Positions 4,317-6,081 of a DNA stretch of 6,081 nucleotides are shown one piece after another (position 1 is the stretch's first letter; every line of letters starts with the position of its first letter). The position numbers were made by a program, and so were the translations under genes. The notes below the pieces were generated by a model. That model was given only the letters and a program-made list of their open reading frames with translations, was not told the DNA's origin and made no database searches. The DNA comes from Kiloniellales bacterium. GTDB lineage: Bacteria; Pseudomonadota; Alphaproteobacteria; Kiloniellales; JAKSDN01. The stretch spans positions 1 through 6,081 of the forward strand of contig JAKSDN010000721.1 in assembly GCA_022360075.1 (NCBI GenBank), given 5' to 3'.

Positions 4317-6081
4317 CTACTCCGCCGCCCGCGCTCGGATCTCCGGATTGCGGAAGGCTTGCAGCACCTGGGCCTTGTGCCCTTCGGCCGCTTCGAGGTG
4401 CCGCTCCTTGACGTGGCCGTAGCCGCGGATCTGCTCGGGGATCGAGGCGAGCTCGAGGGCGAGCGCGTGGTTGTCGTGGTCGAGTTTGTCGAGCAGCTCC
4501 GCCACCAATGCCTCGTAGTCGGCGATCAGCCGCCGCTCGGTCTTGCGCTCCTCGCTGTAGCCGAAGATGTCGAAGGCCGTGCCGCGCAGGCCCTTGAGCC
4601 GGGCGAGCAGCTTGAAGGCCGTCATCATCCAGGAGCCGTACTCGCGCTTCTGCAAGTGGCCGCTTTCGGGGTCGCGCGACGCGGACAGGGGCGGCGCCAG
4701 GTGGAAGCGCAGCTTGAAGTCGCCCTCGAACTGCTCGTTGACCTTGGCCATGAAGTCGCCGCTGGTGAAGAGCCGCGCGACCTCGTACTCGTCCTTGTAG
4801 GCGAGCAGCTTGAAGTAGTAGCGCGCGACGGCTTCGGCCAGGCCCTCGCGGCCGGGCGCCTTGGCCGCCTCCGCGGCCTTGGCGCGCTCGACCAGGGCCT
4901 TGTAGCGCCCGGCATAGGCGGCGTCCTGGTAATCGGTCAGGAAGGCCGCGCGGCGCGCGATCATCTCTTCCAGGCTGCGTGAAAGGTGCTTGGTCTCCGG
5001 TGCCTCGGCCGGCTCCGCCAGTTTCTCGACGGCGGCGAAGTCGTGCGCGGCGCGACGGCCCCAGAGGAAGGCACGCTTGTTCGCCTCGACCGCGACGCCG
5101 TTGAGCTCGATCGCCCGCATGAGCGCTTCCTCGCCCACCGGAACCGTGCCCTTTTGCCAGGCGTAGCCGAGCATGAAGAGGTTGGTGGCGATCGAATCTC
5201 CCATCAGGGCGGTGGCGACGCGCGTCGCGTCGACGAAGTCGCTCCTGTCGGCGCCAGCGGCGTCCTTGATGAGGCGGCGCAGGTCGCCGCCCGGGAACTG
5301 CCAGTCGGGATCGCGCGTGAAGGCGCCGGTGACCGCCTCGTGGGCGTTGACGACGGCATGGGTCGTGCCGGCCTCGATCTTCGACAGCGCCTCGAAGCCG
5401 GCGGCGACCACGAGGTCGCAGCCGAGCAGCAGGTTGGCGCCGCCGGCGGCGATGCGCACGGCGTGCAGGTCCTCCGGCCGCTCGGCGATGCGCACGTGGC
5501 TCACCACCGCACCGCCCTTCTGGGCGAGGCCGGCCATGTCGAGCACCGAGCAGCCCTTGCCCTCGACGTGCGCCGCCATGCCGAGCAGCGCGCCGATCGT
5601 CACCACGCCGGTGCCGCCGACGCCGGTGACCAGCACGCCATAGGGCTTGTCGAGCGTGGGCAGCGCCGGTGTGGGCAAGACCGGCCAGGCATCGGCATCG
5701 ACCTTACCGCTCTTGCGCTTGCGGAGCTGGCCGCCGTGCACGGTCACGAAGCTCGGGCAGAAGCCTTTGACGCAGGAATAGTCCTTGTTGCAGGAGGACT
5801 GGTCGATCGCCCGCTTGCGGCCGAACTCGGTCTCCAGCGGCACGACGGAGAGGCAGTTCGACTGTACGGAGCAGTCGCCGCAGCCCTCGCAGACCAAGTC
5901 GTTGATGAAAGCGAAGCGTTTAGGGTCCTCCATCGTGCCGCGCTTGCGGCGCCGGCGCTTCTCGGTTGCGCAGGTCTGCTCGTAGATGAGGATCGAGACC
6001 CCGCGCACCTCGCGCAGCTCCCGCTGGACGCGGTCGAGATCTTGGCGATGATCGATGGTGACGCCGCGGGGAAAGTCGGCG
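4317..6081 (-). CDS. Fused indolepyruvate ferredoxin oxidoreductase, C-terminal part (5' partial)
   Basis: The C-terminal 587 codons of a single-chain indolepyruvate (2-oxoacid) ferredoxin oxidoreductase; the frame is open through the right edge, so the start and the TPP-binding N-terminal domains lie outside. The family converts arylpyruvates and CoA to aryl-acetyl-CoA with reduction of ferredoxin, in aromatic amino acid breakdown. Counting from the first full codon (base 6080), the end of the TPP domain reads VSILIYEQTC, followed by a basic RRRRKRG linker. An iron-sulfur segment follows with CxxCxxCx5C (Cys64, 67, 70, 76) and further Cys97, 103 and 108 in SSCNKDYSC and GFCPSF. The catalytic gamma-type domain begins at about 147, with TGVGGTGVVTIGALLG (151-166) and DMAGLAQKGGAVVSHVRI. 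From about 370 comes the C-terminal helical domain (DUF6537) with YKDEYEVARLF and REYGSWMMTAFKLLARLKGLRGT. Full-length fused forms are about 1150 residues, so roughly half is visible. The GTG at 6008 is internal, not the start. It converges on the dehalogenase gene with no evident functional link. Confidence 0.95.
   Translation of the reverse strand, partial: ADFPRGVTIDHRQDLDRVQRELREVRGVSILIYEQTCATEKRRRRKRGTMEDPKRFAFINDLVCEGCGDCSVQSNCLSVVPLETEFGRKRAIDQSSCNKDYSCVKGFCPSFVTVHGGQLRKRKSGKVDADAWPVLPTPALPTLDKPYGVLVTGVGGTGVVTIGALLGMAAHVEGKGCSVLDMAGLAQKGGAVVSHVRIAERPEDLHAVRIAAGGANLLLGCDLVVAAGFEALSKIEAGTTHAVVNAHEAVTGAFTRDPDWQFPGGDLRRLIKDAAGADRSDFVDATRVATALMGDSIATNLFMLGYAWQKGTVPVGEEALMRAIELNGVAVEANKRAFLWGRRAAHDFAAVEKLAEPAEAPETKHLSRSLEEMIARRAAFLTDYQDAAYAGRYKALVERAKAAEAAKAPGREGLAEAVARYYFKLLAYKDEYEVARLFTSGDFMAKVNEQFEGDFKLRFHLAPPLSASRDPESGHLQKREYGSWMMTAFKLLARLKGLRGTAFDIFGYSEERKTERRLIADYEALVAELLDKLDHDNHALALELASIPEQIRGYGHVKERHLEAAEGHKAQVLQAFRNPEIRARAAE

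Noticed and set aside
4068..4982. A 304-codon + strand open frame from the repeat region into the oxidoreductase gene
   Set aside because: It translates repeats and then the antisense of a well-conserved gene, is rich in Leu/Gly/Ala/Val, and has no ribosome site of note.
6006..6008. GTG as the start codon of the - strand oxidoreductase gene
   Set aside because: The frame stays open to the window edge, the upstream residues (DFPRGVTIDHRQDLDRVQ) continue a plausible TPP-domain sequence, and the known fused enzymes are about twice this long.

Overview
The window is GC-rich and carries six protein genes. It most likely comes from an alphaproteobacterium, probably a free-living or environmental one in or near the Rhodospirillales or Rhizobiales. 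The main marker is a GapR/DUF2312 nucleoid protein, a family essentially confined to Alphaproteobacteria. A DUF1244 protein, a YbdK-type carboxylate-amine ligase and a fused indolepyruvate ferredoxin oxidoreductase fit the same placement. No rRNA, tRNA, CRISPR array, integrase or transposase gene was seen.

Left part (1-2019, all + strand): the 3' portion of a YbdK-like carboxylate-amine ligase, entering from outside the window; a 100-residue DUF1244 protein; and gapR. The 325-bp gap before gapR holds an inverted pair of 47-bp palindromic repeats and a GC-rich hairpin.

Middle part (2020-3818, + strand): a small regulated module. A TetR-family repressor with a probable TTG start is followed by a haloalkane dehalogenase that carries an N-terminal export signal. 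Near-identical 19-bp sites (16 of 19 positions) lie just upstream of both genes. The simplest reading is that the TetR protein represses itself and the dehalogenase, and that a halogenated or otherwise electrophilic substrate relieves repression. The regulator has a cysteine in a GCL motif, at the place where I recall the electrophile-sensing cysteine of NemR. A T9 tract with a GC-rich hairpin lies between the two genes.

Right part (3819-6081): a 498-bp gap between convergent genes, packed with palindromic repeats. These include a second repeat family as a 57/56-bp inverted pair around 152 bp, a truncated relative, and a third repeat type. Beyond it, on the - strand, are the C-terminal 587 codons of a fused indolepyruvate ferredoxin oxidoreductase whose start lies beyond the right edge.

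No gene belongs to an unknown system by itself. The most interesting signals are the TetR/exported dehalogenase module with its paired operators, and the dense inverted-pair palindromic repeats of at least two families.
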